A stretch of DNA of 64,000 bases from Roseovarius nanhaiticus (lineage in GTDB: Bacteria > Pseudomonadota > Alphaproteobacteria > Rhodobacterales > Rhodobacteraceae): the NCBI RefSeq assembly GCF_900156535.1, contig NZ_FTNV01000001.1, positions 496,001 through 560,000 of the forward strand, in the 5' to 3' direction. The notes under the pieces were generated by a model. The model was not told where the DNA came from. It saw only the letters and a program-made list of their open reading frames with translations, and did not search any database. Within the stretch, counting starts at the first letter, position 1; every line of letters starts with the position of its first letter. Positions 9,123 to 19,097 of the stretch are shown here, one piece after another. Made by a program: the position numbers and the translations under genes.

Positions 9123-10406
9123 TCAGCCGGATCTGGCGTGCAGCCCACACCAATCCGCGATGAAGAGCGCCATCACCTTGGTCACTTTCCTAAGAGACTC
9201 CAAATCCACGCGTTCGTCAAAGCCGTGGACATGCTCTGCATTAGGGCCATAGACGAGCGCGGGCATGTCGCCGTAAAGACCAAAAAAGCGGGCATCGGTG
9301 GTCGCAGTCGAGGCAACCTCGTTCAGATCTTCACCCGAGACCGTGCGATGCGCCCGGGCCAGAGCTGTCACCGGGACGTCCGCATCTGCCAACACATAGC
9401 CCTCGGCCTCGAACCCGTTGAAGATCACCTCCGGAGGGTTGTCCGCGAGAAAAGGAATGTCGCGTGCGGCCTGTGCGACGATGCAGGCGATCTCTGACTT
9501 GGCCTTGTTCAAATCCTGACCCGGCAATATGGAGATGCGCGCGTCGAATGCGCACCATGCGGGAACGGACGACGCCCAGTCACCGCCCTCGATCTTGCCG
9601 ATGTTCAGGTTAATGGGATGCGCCACGCCATTGTAATGCGGGTCCTGCGACTTGGCATCGTTCCAGTTTGCCTCCAAAGTGCCCAGCGCTTCTATCACCT
9701 TGTAGGCGGCCATGATCGCATTCGCCCCTTCACCGGCCTGAGCGACATGAACAGGCAGACCCTGAAGTTCGATCCTGAACCAGATGACACCGATTTGTGC
9801 CCGGATGAGGCATTCGTGCAGCGGCTCGGGGATCAGCACGGCGTCGGCGCGGTATCCCTTGGCAAAGCAGGCCAGCGCGCCGTTGCCGGTGCATTCTTCC
9901 TCGATCACGCTTTGCACGATGACATCGGCAGCGGGCCTGAACCCGGCCCGATCTATCGCGTCGAGCGCGGCCAGACAGGCAATCAGCCCAGCCTTCATGT
10001 CGCCGGCACCGCGCCCGTATAGCCATCCATCCGCAAGATGCGGCTGAAAGGCCGGACGTGTCCACATGGCGGCAGGTCCGGGCGGCACGACGTCGATATG
10101 ACCGTTCAGGATCAGCGATCGGCCCTCGGGGCGCCGCGCGCGATGGGTGCCGACGACATTCCAGGCGTTGTCGTAACTGACGTGGACCGGCGAAAACCCT
10201 GGCAAATGCCGAATTGCCTCCAGGTCAATCCGAAAACGGTCGACGTCCCATCCCCGGGCGCGCATCTGTGAAGCCATGAAATCCTGCGCGGTCGCCTCGT
10301 GACCTCGGGTCGAGGGAAAGCGCACCAGATCCGCCGTCAGATTGACCTGTGCGTCAAAGCCTGCGTCGACCGCGCTTGAAAGCGTTTGATGGAGTTTATT
10401 CTCCAT
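9123..10406 (-). CDS. M20-family metallopeptidase (ArgE/DapE-like)
   Basis: A 427-residue zinc amidohydrolase. The metal and catalytic motifs are in order: NGHIDVVPPG (His103, Asp105), GRGAGDMKAG (bridging Asp126), IEEECTGNG (catalytic base and metal glutamates, about 159-161), and the C-terminal GPNAEHVHGFDE (metal His). It should deacylate an N-acyl amino acid or cut a dipeptide in the cytoplasm. The ATG at 10406 has a GGGG Shine-Dalgarno 6 nt upstream and overlaps the previous gene by 11 bp. It is the last gene of the ABC-transporter operon, so its substrate is probably the imported compound. Confidence 0.87.
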   Translation of the reverse strand: MENKLHQTLSSAVDAGFDAQVNLTADLVRFPSTRGHEATAQDFMASQMRARGWDVDRFRIDLEAIRHLPGFSPVHVSYDNAWNVVGTHRARRPEGRSLILNGHIDVVPPGPAAMWTRPAFQPHLADGWLYGRGAGDMKAGLIACLAALDAIDRAGFRPAADVIVQSVIEEECTGNGALACFAKGYRADAVLIPEPLHECLIRAQIGVIWFRIELQGLPVHVAQAGEGANAIMAAYKVIEALGTLEANWNDAKSQDPHYNGVAHPINLNIGKIEGGDWASSVPAWCAFDARISILPGQDLNKAKSEIACIVAQAARDIPFLADNPPEVIFNGFEAEGYVLADADVPVTALARAHRTVSGEDLNEVASTATTDARFFGLYGDMPALVYGPNAEHVHGFDERVDLESLRKVTKVMALFIADWCGLHARSG

Positions 10407-11172
10407 GGGCATCCCCAGCTGGCAGATGGACGTCAATGAAGTCTAGAATTAGATCTTGGACTTCCTTGTCCGCGCTCAACCAATGCTTGTCTCCAAGGTG
10501 GTCCGGCTCTGAATAAACGCGGGACACTTGTGTTTCGCCCTCCATGAACGCGCCGCAGTCGCCGCTGAGCACCGGAAGGCGAAACCACGGGTCCTCCTCT
10601 CCCACCAGGGCCAAAGCGGGCTGGCCCTTGGGCGCGTTCAGGCCACGATATTCCGGCCATCCGGCATGGCAGGTCCAGCCCTCGATAACGCGCATCGCTG
10701 CATCCGGGGCCGCCATTGTCGCAACGGTGATGCCGCCCTCTGAATGGCCCATGAGAACGATCGGAACGTCCCTCAACTCATCTTTTTCGCGCAGCTGGGC
10801 CAATGCGTACTGCATTTCTTGCTGTCGCCACCGCAGTACCCCGCGGTGCAACCCGCCCCGTTGCTGCGCCGCATTGCAACTGACGGGTTTGTCCTGACGC
10901 GCAAAGCTGTCGGGGGCGACGACAAGATGGCCTGCGTCCGCCAGGAACCGCGCTGTGACAGTGGTGATACGGCTCAACCCATCGCAGCCATGGGCATAAA
11001 GGACGACCGCGCGCGGGGGCTCGCCCTCGTCCAGCGCCTCGATGGACGTCGCATTCACTGTGCCCGGCAGCCAGACCTGCGCCGCCTCCCATGTGCGCGC
11101 AACCTCAGTGTCGTTGGCGTGCACGACACCCGCGCCGAGACAGAAAAGTGCGGCACATAAGACCGCCTTCAC
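10396..11172 (-). CDS. Exported alpha/beta hydrolase
   Basis: A 258-residue serine hydrolase with a signal peptide (residues 1-19, cleavage after VHA). The nucleophile elbow is MGHSEGG with Ser144; the likely oxyanion region is LYAHGCDGLS, an acid is in GEEDPWF, and a histidine is in the DHLGDKHWL segment. The fold resembles dienelactone hydrolase-like proteins. It overlaps the preceding ATPase gene by 4 bp (ATGA) and the following M20 peptidase by 11 bp, so it belongs to the operon. The signal peptide places it in the periplasm, where it could process the ligand before import. Substrate unknown. Confidence 0.8.
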   Translation of the reverse strand: MKAVLCAALFCLGAGVVHANDTEVARTWEAAQVWLPGTVNATSIEALDEGEPPRAVVLYAHGCDGLSRITTVTARFLADAGHLVVAPDSFARQDKPVSCNAAQQRGGLHRGVLRWRQQEMQYALAQLREKDELRDVPIVLMGHSEGGITVATMAAPDAAMRVIEGWTCHAGWPEYRGLNAPKGQPALALVGEEDPWFRLPVLSGDCGAFMEGETQVSRVYSEPDHLGDKHWLSADKEVQDLILDFIDVHLPAGDAHGE

Positions 11173-11918
11173 GCCACCGCCTCCATCAATGCACGGCTGT
11201 AGGGATGCGACGGCGTGCCGTAGAAATCCTCGGCGGGGGCGGCCTCGACGATCTCCCCCTTGAGCATCACGGCAATCCTGTCCGACACATAGCGCGTCGC
11301 GGCCAGATCGTGGCTGATGAAGAGCGCGGCAAAGCCGTGATCGGCCTGCAGATCGCGGATGAGGTTGAGCACCTGGGTCTGCACCGACACGTCGAGCGCG
11401 CTCACCGCCTCGTCAAAGAGGATGAAGCGCGGCTCGGTGATGAGGGCGCGGGCGATAGCCACGCGCTGCCGCTGACCTCCCGACAGCTGGCCGGGGTAAC
11501 GCTCGGCAAAATCGGCGCTCAGCCCGACCTGGTCGAGCATACGCGCCACCGCCGTCTGACGATCGCCAGCAGGCGCGCCCAGAACGCGCAAGGGCTCGCC
11601 CACCGAGGCGCCGCAGCGCAGGCGCGGGTTCAGCGCCCATTCGGGATGTTGCAGCACGACCGAGAGCTGACCGCGCCGCTGGCGCAGCCTGCCGAACGCC
11701 TCGCCCTGCATCCGCATCTCGCCGGTGGTGGGTTGCAACAGGCCGAGGCAGACGCGCCCCAGAGTCGTCTTGCCCGAACCGGACTCGCCCACGAGGCCCA
11801 GTGTCTCGCCCTCTGCGATCTCCACCGATACATCGCGCACTGCCTCGACGACGTCGCCGCCTATCAAGCGGCGGCGAAACGTGACACCGACCTTGTCGAG
11901 CGTGATAACGGCACTCAT
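11169..11918 (-). CDS. Oligopeptide-type ABC transporter ATPase (second)
   Basis: A 249-residue ATP-binding subunit of the DppF/OppF type. It shows Walker A GESGSGKT (residues 44-51), signature [15 protein letters not shown], Walker [13 protein letters not shown] and switch ISHDL. The start is the ATG at 11918 that overlaps the stop of the previous gene as ATGA; the upstream open frame is coding sequence of that gene. The Asp/Glu of Walker B is followed by AVSALD rather than the common PTSALD, as in many DppF proteins. It powers import together with its partner ATPase and the two permeases. Confidence 0.92.
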   Translation of the reverse strand: MSAVITLDKVGVTFRRRLIGGDVVEAVRDVSVEIAEGETLGLVGESGSGKTTLGRVCLGLLQPTTGEMRMQGEAFGRLRQRRGQLSVVLQHPEWALNPRLRCGASVGEPLRVLGAPAGDRQTAVARMLDQVGLSADFAERYPGQLSGGQRQRVAIARALITEPRFILFDEAVSALDVSVQTQVLNLIRDLQADHGFAALFISHDLAATRYVSDRIAVMLKGEIVEAAPAEDFYGTPSHPYSRALMEAVA

Positions 11919-12898
11919 CGCGGGGCCTCCGTGCTGATGGGCGCATCCGCCAGAACATCCTCGGCAAAATGGCAGGTGACCTGACGGCCGGCGACCTCGC
12001 GCGGCTCGGGGCGCTGCGCACGGCATCTATCTTGGGCATAGGCACAGCGCGGGGCGAAGGCGCAGGCCTCGCACCGCCCGGCAAGGGTGGGCGGCGTGCC
12101 GGGAATCGGCTCCAGCCGCTCGCCCGGACGCTCGCTTCCCGATGCCGCAGCGAGAAGGGCGCGGGTATAGGGATGCGCCGGACGCTGCAGTACCTCGGCG
12201 CTTGCACCGATCTCGACGACGCGGCCGCCATACATCACCGCGACACGGCCCGCATGGCGGGCCATCAGGCGCAGATCGTGGCTGAGCACCAGAAGGCTTG
12301 CGCCGGTCTCGTCGCGCAGGCGTGCCAATGTCGCCATTACCTTTTCGCGGATCGAGGCGTCCAGCGACGCCGTCGGCTCGTCCGCGATCAACAGCTGTGG
12401 ACCGCGCGCGATCGCAATCGCGATCACCACACGCTGCGCCATTCCGCCGGACAACTCGTGAGGATAGGCGCGCATCACGCGGGCGGGATCCGACAACTCG
12501 GCACGCTTCAGTAGCGCGGTGATCTCGGCGTCGCTGGCACGGCCCGGCATGGCGCGCGCCACTTGCCGGCCAACCCGCATCGTTGGATCGAGCGCCGTCA
12601 TGGGGTTCTGAAAGACAAAGCCCAGCTTGTCACGGCGCAAGCCGCGCAATGTCTCGGCATCGATGGCAAAGACATCGGTGCCGTCCACTTCGATCCTGCC
12701 CGCTTCATGCTTGGCCTCGCCCGGCAGGACACGGCCAAAGGACATGCCCAGCGTCGACTTGCCCGATCCGCTTTCACCGACCACGGCCAGCGTCTCGCCC
12801 GCGCGCACGGCAAGGTCCGCGCCATCAAGCGCCCGCAAGCTGCCCTTGGTCGTGCGGTAGGAGACGACAACATCCTCGGCCTTGGCGATATTGCTCAT
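11915..12898 (-). CDS. Oligopeptide-type ABC transporter ATPase (first)
   Basis: A 327-residue DppD/OppD-type ATPase. It has Walker [10 protein letters not shown]-loop [15 protein letters not shown], signature [12 protein letters not shown], Walker [13 protein letters not shown] and LSHDL. The C-terminal oligo_HPY extension carries four cysteines in [17 protein letters not shown], the pattern that binds an Fe-S cluster in some members. It overlaps both neighbours by 4 bp (ATGA), so it should be translated in step with the permease and the second ATPase. Confidence 0.93.
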   Translation of the reverse strand: MSNIAKAEDVVVSYRTTKGSLRALDGADLAVRAGETLAVVGESGSGKSTLGMSFGRVLPGEAKHEAGRIEVDGTDVFAIDAETLRGLRRDKLGFVFQNPMTALDPTMRVGRQVARAMPGRASDAEITALLKRAELSDPARVMRAYPHELSGGMAQRVVIAIAIARGPQLLIADEPTASLDASIREKVMATLARLRDETGASLLVLSHDLRLMARHAGRVAVMYGGRVVEIGASAEVLQRPAHPYTRALLAAASGSERPGERLEPIPGTPPTLAGRCEACAFAPRCAYAQDRCRAQRPEPREVAGRQVTCHFAEDVLADAPISTEAPR

Positions 12899-13746
12899 GT
12901 CAGCGCCCTGCCTTTCAGCGGCTCCAGCATGTCGCGCACCGCGTCACCGACGAGGTTGACCGACATGATCGCCAGCGACAGCACCGCGCCCGAAGACAGC
13001 ACCATCCAGGGCGCGATGGTCAGATAGGCGCTGCCCTGCCGCAAAAGCGAGCCGAGCGAGGCCTCGGGCGGCTGCACGCCGAGGCCCAGAAAGCTGAGCG
13101 CGCTTTCGATGATCATCCCGATCGAGAGGGCGTAAGTCAGCTGCACCATGACCGCGCCCATGACGTTGGGCAGTATGTGCACCGCGAGGATCCGAACCCA
13201 GGACGCGCCCGCCACCCGCGCCGCGATGACAAATCCGCGTCCCGCCACGCTGAGCGTGACGGAGCGTACGACGCGTATAAGCAGCGGCAAGGTGGCGATC
13301 GAGATGACCGATATGGCTGAAAATTGCCCCGGTCCGAGAACAGCGGCGACCAGCAGACCGACCAACAGCGCGGGAAAGGCGAAAAGGATGTCAGCGCCCC
13401 GTGCCACCGCAATATCGATGCCGCGGCCGAAATACCCCGCCGCCATGCCCAGCGCCGTGCCGATCACCGCAGAGATCAGGACCGCGATGGCGGACAGCAG
13501 AAAGGTCGCGCGAATACCCTGCACGACGCGCGGAAGGAAAGACCGGCCGAGCTCGTCCGTGCCGAAGGGAAAAGCCAGCGATGGCGGCCCCAGGCGCGGC
13601 CCGGCCGCGATGCGGGTGGGATCGCCCAGAGGCAGCCATTGCCCGAAGATACCGAGGAAGATCAGCAGACCCAACACCGCCAGCCCGAAGGCCGACAGGA
13701 CATCGGCGCGCCAGATGCGCCCCAGCCAGCCCAGTGCCGCCCGCAT
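12895..13746 (-). CDS. ABC transporter permease, DppC type
   Basis: A 283-residue inner-membrane permease with about six transmembrane helices and the EAA-type loop around RVAGASWVRILAVHILPNVM. FPFGTDELGRSFLPRVVQGI near residue 60 is the classic DppC/OppC motif (GTDxxGRDxxSR-like). The ATG at 13746 shares its first base with the TGA of the upstream permease (TGATG), indicating coupling. It forms the translocation channel with the DppB-type subunit. Confidence 0.92.
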   Translation of the reverse strand: MRAALGWLGRIWRADVLSAFGLAVLGLLIFLGIFGQWLPLGDPTRIAAGPRLGPPSLAFPFGTDELGRSFLPRVVQGIRATFLLSAIAVLISAVIGTALGMAAGYFGRGIDIAVARGADILFAFPALLVGLLVAAVLGPGQFSAISVISIATLPLLIRVVRSVTLSVAGRGFVIAARVAGASWVRILAVHILPNVMGAVMVQLTYALSIGMIIESALSFLGLGVQPPEASLGSLLRQGSAYLTIAPWMVLSSGAVLSLAIMSVNLVGDAVRDMLEPLKGRALT

Positions 13747-14699
13747 CAATCCGCCCCCACGCGCGGGTCGATCACCGCATAGAGGAAATCCGCCAGCATG
13801 TTGATTGCGACAAAGGCCGTGGCCGCCAACAGCACGCCCGCTTGTACAATCGCATAATCGCGGTTCAGGAGACCGTTGAAGATGTAGAGCCCGAAGCCCG
13901 GTACCGAAAAGAGCACCTCGACCACCACGGCCCCGCCCAGAAGGAAGCCGAAATAGGTGGTCACGACAGTCACCACCGGAATGGCCGCGTTGCGCAGAAT
14001 GTGCAGCCGCACGATATCGCGCGGTCGCTCGCCCCGCGCGACCGCGGCGGTGATATAGCCTTCGGTCATCACCCGCAGAACCGCGTCACGCGTCGTGCGC
14101 AAGACCAGCGCTATCCCGAAAAGCGACAGAGTCAGAGCGGGCAAGAGCATTGTTTGCATGTTGCCCACCGGGTCCTCGCCAAACGGCACGTAGCCGCCGA
14201 CGCGGAACCACAAAGACCAGACCGAAAAGACGAAAATCAGGACGCTGCCCAGCACGAAGTCGGGCACGCTCGCGCCAAGTGCGCCGACCAGTCGCGCAAA
14301 GTCGACGCCGCGCCGCCCGCCCTGCCGGATGCCCGACCAGACGCCCAAGGGCAGGCCGATCGACAGCGCCAGCCCCAGCGCGATCATCGCCAGCTCGAGC
14401 GTGACGGGTGCGCGGCGGATAAACTCATCAAGGACCGGCTGGCGCGTGACCATCGACACGCCGAAATCGCCCTGCAGAAGGGCAGCGAGCCAGCGCAGGT
14501 ATTGTACCACCAAGGGCTGATCCAGCCCGTATTGCTGGCTGATCGCCTCGCGCGCGGCGGGCGTGACGAATGGGCCCAGCAGGATGTCGGCATAGCCGCC
14601 GGGGATCATCCTCAGCGACAAAAACACCAGGACCGAAACCCCCAAAAGCGTCACGATCATCGCCGCGAGGCGCGGCAAGAGGTAGAGAAAAAGGCGCAT
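13746..14699 (-). CDS. ABC transporter permease, DppB type
   Basis: A 317-residue inner-membrane permease of the DppB/OppB type. It starts with an N-terminal helix (LPRLAAMIVTLLGVSVLVFLSL), has the family segment YGLDQPLVVQYLRWLAALLQGDFG, and the coupling loop AVARGERPRDIVRLHILRNA. It is the second gene of the seven-gene minus-strand operon, 55 bp after the binding-protein gene. Confidence 0.92.
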   Translation of the reverse strand: MRLFLYLLPRLAAMIVTLLGVSVLVFLSLRMIPGGYADILLGPFVTPAAREAISQQYGLDQPLVVQYLRWLAALLQGDFGVSMVTRQPVLDEFIRRAPVTLELAMIALGLALSIGLPLGVWSGIRQGGRRGVDFARLVGALGASVPDFVLGSVLIFVFSVWSLWFRVGGYVPFGEDPVGNMQTMLLPALTLSLFGIALVLRTTRDAVLRVMTEGYITAAVARGERPRDIVRLHILRNAAIPVVTVVTTYFGFLLGGAVVVEVLFSVPGFGLYIFNGLLNRDYAIVQAGVLLAATAFVAINMLADFLYAVIDPRVGAD

Positions 14700-14754
14700 T
14701 GGCGCTCCGGACGATCAGCGGCGGCGGCCTATAAGGACCGCCGTCGCGGATACG

Positions 14755-16290
14755 TTACTTGGGATCGAATTCGGCGATGAACTGGTACGTGTTGGCCGAT
14801 CCCGACCGCTCGGCCAGGGTCACGTCCACCTGATCCTCGCGGTAGGCGAGGTAATCGGACTTGCCGACGAGGGCGAGGATGTTGGCGCCGTCGTCTATCA
14901 TCGCGCAGATCTCGGTCAGCTTGGCGTCACGCTCGGCCCCGTCCTGCATCGCGCCCACATCGTCCAGCGCTTGCGACAGCTCGGGGACATTTTCGTGAAA
15001 CACGGCATTCCAGACGGCGAATTCAGGGTTCCACCACTTGATGACCATGCCGGGGTCCGTATAGCCCGCCAGCCACGACGCGGAGAAATCGAAATCACCA
15101 TCGGTGAAGACCTTTTGCAGGTATTCCGCCGTCGGCACCTGATTGAGCGAGACGTCGAAGCCCGCCTCGCCGAGGCTTTGCTGCACGACCTGTCCGATGC
15201 GCCCCAGAACAGGGTTGGCCGAGCTGAGCGTCAGCGCGATCTCGGGCGAAGTGTTGCCCGCTTCCTCCAAGAGGCCGCGCGCTTTTTCCAGGCGTTCATC
15301 ACGCGGCATCGCGTAGGTGTCCAGATTGCGGCACGCGTCCTTGCCGAAGGCGGCGGGCACGGGATAATCGGGCGACGATGTGCCGGCGAAGACGAAGTCA
15401 TTGATCGCATCGCGGTCCAGCGCGAGGTTCATTGCCTGGCGGACCCGTTTGTCATGGAAGGGTGAAGCCTCGTCCAGCGCGTTGACGTCGAGGCGGTAGT
15501 AGTTCGTCGTCTGCTGCACGTCGATGGCAACATTTCCCGCACTGCTCAGCATCTGCTGCGCGTCGGGATTTTCGAAGGTGGTAAAATCGATGCGCCCGTC
15601 GCGCAGCGCCGCGATACGCGCGCTCTCGTCCGGGATGATCGGGACCTCCAGCGTATCGGCCAGCGGATAGCCCTCGCGCCAGTAATGCGGATTGCGGGCC
15701 AGGGTCCAACTTTCGTCCTGCTTGTGCTCTTCAACCATGAACGGGCCCGAGCCCAGCATTTGCGAGGTCGGATCGAAGCTGCCATCCTCCAGCTCTTTCA
15801 TCGGCAGGATCGCCGCCGTGATATGCGCCAGCGCGGGCAGGAAACTGGCCTGTGGGCTGGCCAATTCGATTTCGATCACGCGATCGTCCGTGGCCTCCAT
15901 GCGGGCGATGTCGCCCAGCTGCGGCGACCAGTAGCTGGCCGTTTCGGGGTTCTTGATCCGCTCGAGGCTACCGATGACATCATCGCTCGTGACCGCCCGT
16001 CCGTTGGAAAAGGCCGCGCCGTCGCGAAGGGTCAGCGTGTAGGTTGTGGGCGACGTCTGCTCCCACTTTTCGGCAAGACCCGCGGCAAGACCCAGATCCG
16101 CATTGGTGGTCAGGAGAGTCTCGTACACCATCTGGTACATTTCCCAGGACGCCACGGTGCCCGCCACATGCACGTCAAAGCCGGTGATCTCGGCGGGCTT
16201 ACCCCAGGTCATCACCGCATCCTGCGCAACGGCGCTGATCGGTGCGAAGGCCAGCAGCGCTGTTGCGCCCATAAGGCTAAGTGGTTTCAT
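14755..16290 (-). CDS. ABC transporter substrate-binding protein (SBP family 5)
   Basis: A 511-residue periplasmic binding protein of the dipeptide/oligopeptide class (SBP_bac_5). A signal peptide covers about residues 1-22 (cleavage near AVA-QD). The family segments YQMVYETLLTTNADLGLAAGLAEKWE and YTLTLRDGAAFSNGRAVTSDDV are recognisable. A strong Shine-Dalgarno, GGGAGAG, precedes the ATG. It is the first gene of the operon, and a perfect palindrome lies 20 bp upstream. Family members bind peptides but also opines, nickel, sugars or glutathione, so the ligand is open. Confidence 0.93.
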   Translation of the reverse strand: MKPLSLMGATALLAFAPISAVAQDAVMTWGKPAEITGFDVHVAGTVASWEMYQMVYETLLTTNADLGLAAGLAEKWEQTSPTTYTLTLRDGAAFSNGRAVTSDDVIGSLERIKNPETASYWSPQLGDIARMEATDDRVIEIELASPQASFLPALAHITAAILPMKELEDGSFDPTSQMLGSGPFMVEEHKQDESWTLARNPHYWREGYPLADTLEVPIIPDESARIAALRDGRIDFTTFENPDAQQMLSSAGNVAIDVQQTTNYYRLDVNALDEASPFHDKRVRQAMNLALDRDAINDFVFAGTSSPDYPVPAAFGKDACRNLDTYAMPRDERLEKARGLLEEAGNTSPEIALTLSSANPVLGRIGQVVQQSLGEAGFDVSLNQVPTAEYLQKVFTDGDFDFSASWLAGYTDPGMVIKWWNPEFAVWNAVFHENVPELSQALDDVGAMQDGAERDAKLTEICAMIDDGANILALVGKSDYLAYREDQVDVTLAERSGSANTYQFIAEFDPK

Positions 16291-16309
16291 GTCGAACTCT
16301 CCCGTGTTG

Positions 16310-16324
16310 GTGCAGTCACTGCAC
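16310..16324. promoter_or_regulatory. Perfect 15-bp palindrome, candidate operator
   Basis: GTGCAGTCACTGCAC has two perfect 6-bp arms around a TCA centre. It sits in the 128-bp divergent region, 20 bp before the binding-protein start and 95 bp before the amidase start. Its position suits an operator controlling the minus-strand operon, plausibly for the RpiR-type regulator encoded with the amidase. Alternatively it is a hairpin in the 5' leader. The regulator link is inference. Confidence 0.5.
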
Positions 16325-16418
16325 TATTGCTCACCCGACGATTTGGTGATGATGTTATAGAGATCACATTATGTCAATTACGGTTATATCGCCGAACATT
16401 CGATAAGAGCTTGGTTCT

Positions 16419-17876
16419 ATGAAGAATTACGTGCAGCATGACGCAACCGCCTTGGCCGCCTTGGTAAGCGACGGCGAGCTAGACCCCGCCGAACTTTTGG
16501 AAGCGGCTATCGAGCGCGCCGAGGCAACCAATCCTGCGATCAACGCTTTGTCGCAAAAACTCTACGATCACGGGCGTGCGGCGATCGCCGCCGGCCTGCC
16601 CGAGGGGCCATTTCGCGGCGTGCCCTTTTTGCTGAAAGATGCCTCGGGCGAGTTGGCAGGTCATGTCACGGCCAACGGCGCGCGCCTGTTGTCCAAGGGC
16701 GCACCCGCGGCCATCGATTCCCATCTGGTCGAACGTTACAAGGCGGCGGGCGTCGTCATCTTCGGCAAGACCACGACGCCGGAATTTTCGCTCGCCGCAT
16801 CGACCGAGACGTCACTGACGGGGGCCACTTGCAATCCCTGGGACCGGGCGCGCAGCGCGGGCGGCTCTTCGGGCGGGGCCGCTGCCGCCGTGGCCGCGGG
16901 GATCGTGCCCGCAGCGCATGGCAGCGATGGCGGTGGCTCGATCCGCATTCCGGCCTCTTGTTGCGGCCTCTTCGGCCTCAAACCATCGCGCGCGCGCAAT
17001 CCTTCCGGCCCGCTCGTCGGCGAGGGCTGGGGCAGCCTTTCGGTCTCGCACGTGCTGACGCGATCGGTGCGCGACAGCGCCGCGATGCTGGATGCGACCC
17101 AAGGCATGGCGCCGGGCGATCCCTATTGCGCGCCGCCGCGCGTGCGTCCCTACACCGAGGAGGCGCGCCGCGATCCGGGGCGGCTGAGGATCGGCTGGCA
17201 CGTCGCCCCCATGAGTGGGGCGCCGGTGGACCTGCCTTGCCGAAAGGCGGCCGAGGATGCCGCGGACCTTCTTGCCTCGCTCGGCCATGACCTGGACGTG
17301 ATCAGCCTGCCCGGTGAGGTAGAGCCGCTGCAAAAGGCGCTCTGGGTTCTGGTGGCCAGCAATGTTGCGCGCAGCCTGCACGCCGTCGGAGCGAAGCTGG
17401 ACCGCAAGATAAAGCGCGCGGATGTCGACTCCGTAACCTGGAGCGCCATCAGCGATGCAAAGAACATGAGCGCCGAAGACTATGCGGAAGCGCTCTTTCA
17501 GATCCATGCTCAAACGCGCTCCATGGCCGATCTGCACAGCCGCTACGACGCAATCCTCAGCCCAACATTGGCCACGCTTCCGCCCCCGCTTGGCGTGCAG
17601 CGCACCGACACAGACGATATGGACGCTTACCGTGCCGCGCTGACCGGCTTTACGCCTTTCACGCAACTCTACAACATGACGGGCGCGCCCAGCATGTCCG
17701 TGCCGCTGGGCTGGCACCACCCCGAAAAATCACAGAGCGTGCTTCCCGTGGGTGTCATGATCTCGGCCGATTTCGGCCGCGAGGATATCCTCTTTCGGCT
17801 CGCCGGCCAGATCGAGGCGGAGCGACCTTGGTTCGATCGGCTGCCCGACCTCGCTGCCCGGAAAGAGTGCGCATGA
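16419..17876 (+). CDS. Amidase signature family hydrolase
   Basis: A 485-residue amidase with the full Ser-cisSer-Lys triad: Lys73 in PFLLKDA, cis-Ser150 in SAGGSSGG (146-153), and nucleophile Ser174 in [11 protein letters not shown]. It hydrolyses a carboxamide in the cytoplasm. It faces the ABC importer operon across a 128-bp shared promoter region and overlaps the regulator gene by 4 bp. This suggests that the imported ligand or its breakdown product contains an amide bond. No extra domain is present, so it is unlikely to be allophanate hydrolase or GatA (no gatB/gatC nearby). Confidence 0.9.
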   Translation: MKNYVQHDATALAALVSDGELDPAELLEAAIERAEATNPAINALSQKLYDHGRAAIAAGLPEGPFRGVPFLLKDASGELAGHVTANGARLLSKGAPAAIDSHLVERYKAAGVVIFGKTTTPEFSLAASTETSLTGATCNPWDRARSAGGSSGGAAAAVAAGIVPAAHGSDGGGSIRIPASCCGLFGLKPSRARNPSGPLVGEGWGSLSVSHVLTRSVRDSAAMLDATQGMAPGDPYCAPPRVRPYTEEARRDPGRLRIGWHVAPMSGAPVDLPCRKAAEDAADLLASLGHDLDVISLPGEVEPLQKALWVLVASNVARSLHAVGAKLDRKIKRADVDSVTWSAISDAKNMSAEDYAEALFQIHAQTRSMADLHSRYDAILSPTLATLPPPLGVQRTDTDDMDAYRAALTGFTPFTQLYNMTGAPSMSVPLGWHHPEKSQSVLPVGVMISADFGREDILFRLAGQIEAERPWFDRLPDLAARKECA

Positions 17877-18724
17877 GCCAGCCGTCACTTCAGGAGCGCC
17901 TCCGCGAGATGTATCCGACCCTGACCCGCGCGGAAAAGTCGGTGGCAAACTACATGCTCACGTATTTCGATCGTCTGGGGTTCGAGACCGCCGCCTCCAT
18001 CGCCGAAAACGTCGGCGTCAGTCAAATGACGGTGGGCCGTTTCCTGCGGACTATAGGCTACAATGGATTGCCCGAGCTGAAATCGGATCTGCTCAGTCAG
18101 ATGGAGGCGCCTCCGCTTATGGTGTCAGACAGGCTGAACCGCATTCGCGCTGAAGGCACTGACGATATCTGGCACAACTTCGACAAGGATGTAGCCGCTC
18201 TGCAAAGCGCCTATTCGTTGCGTGGCACCCCGGCCTGGAAGTCCGCAATTCGCGCCATCAGCACTGCGCAAAAGCTCCACGTGGCGGGCTTCCAGACGAT
18301 TGCAGGTATCGCATCGGGCTTTGCGACGCGCCTTTCCTATCTCCGAGCCGATGTGCGGATCGAAGACGGCCGCGATGGCATTTTCGGGGATATCCTGGGA
18401 GATCAGGCCAGTACGCATTGCGTCGTACTTTTTGAGATGCGGCGCTACACGCAGGCCAGTCTCCACCTTGCCGCCGCCGCCGAAGAGGCCAAAATTCCCC
18501 TGATCATCGTCTGCGACACGCATTGCCTGTGGGCCCGCGACCATACGGACATGGTTTTTCCCCTGAACACGGAGTCGCACCTTTTTTGGGATTCGCATGT
18601 GCCTTACTCCTGCCTGAGCACTCTGCTGCTGAACGATCTCACTGCGCATCTGGGCGACAGTGTCTCGACAAGGCTGGATCGGCTGCGTGTTCTTCAAGAT
18701 CGCTTTGGTGCGTTCCGTGATTGA
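17873..18724 (+). CDS. MurR/RpiR-family transcriptional regulator
   Basis: A 283-residue regulator. The N-terminal HTH_6 domain (residues 1-77) shows LTRAEKSVANYMLTYFDRLG and SIAENVGVSQMTVGRFLRTI, and the C-terminal SIS domain (about 120-265) would bind a phosphosugar or similar effector. The ATG overlaps the amidase TGA as ATGA, so the two are translated together. It is the only regulator gene in the island and most likely controls the divergent promoters. Whether it represses or activates cannot be told. Confidence 0.9.
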   Translation: MSQPSLQERLREMYPTLTRAEKSVANYMLTYFDRLGFETAASIAENVGVSQMTVGRFLRTIGYNGLPELKSDLLSQMEAPPLMVSDRLNRIRAEGTDDIWHNFDKDVAALQSAYSLRGTPAWKSAIRAISTAQKLHVAGFQTIAGIASGFATRLSYLRADVRIEDGRDGIFGDILGDQASTHCVVLFEMRRYTQASLHLAAAAEEAKIPLIIVCDTHCLWARDHTDMVFPLNTESHLFWDSHVPYSCLSTLLLNDLTAHLGDSVSTRLDRLRVLQDRFGAFRD

Positions 18725-19097
18725 TCCGCAAAAATAGGCTTTTCCCGGCAAGCATCTTTGATCCGGCATGGCAGATATTAAAGTTTGGCGCAGGGAACAA
18801 TCGGCCCGCCCCCTTTACATCGACCAGCATTTGCAGCCCGCAGGCGACTGTCATGACAGGCACCGCAGCCCGCCAACCCGACTGCTCTGACAGGCAAAAA
18901 GATCTGCTATGCCGTACTGTGCTTGGTTGGCGGGAGCCAAGCTGGATGGGCATCCTGCAATCGGTCGATGCCTGAACCGAGAATGCGGAAGCGTTGGGTT
19001 TTTGGGGGGTTTGACACTGAAGCCGCTTCATTGGCGGACCCTCGCTGACACTTTGAGACGCGCTGTCATCCGGCGATGGTCAAACACCGGCCGTATC
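18725..19097. other. Intergenic region, 373 bp, no clear gene
   Basis: It lies between the RpiR-type regulator and the convergent NmrA-like gene. Only short, low-quality open frames are visible. No tRNA, terminator with a clear T-run or repeat was recognised. Confidence 0.45.

Noticed and set aside
13401..14780. 459-codon plus-strand frame over the permease genes
   Set aside because: Antisense shadow of the two permease genes; no motif and very high Arg/Pro content.
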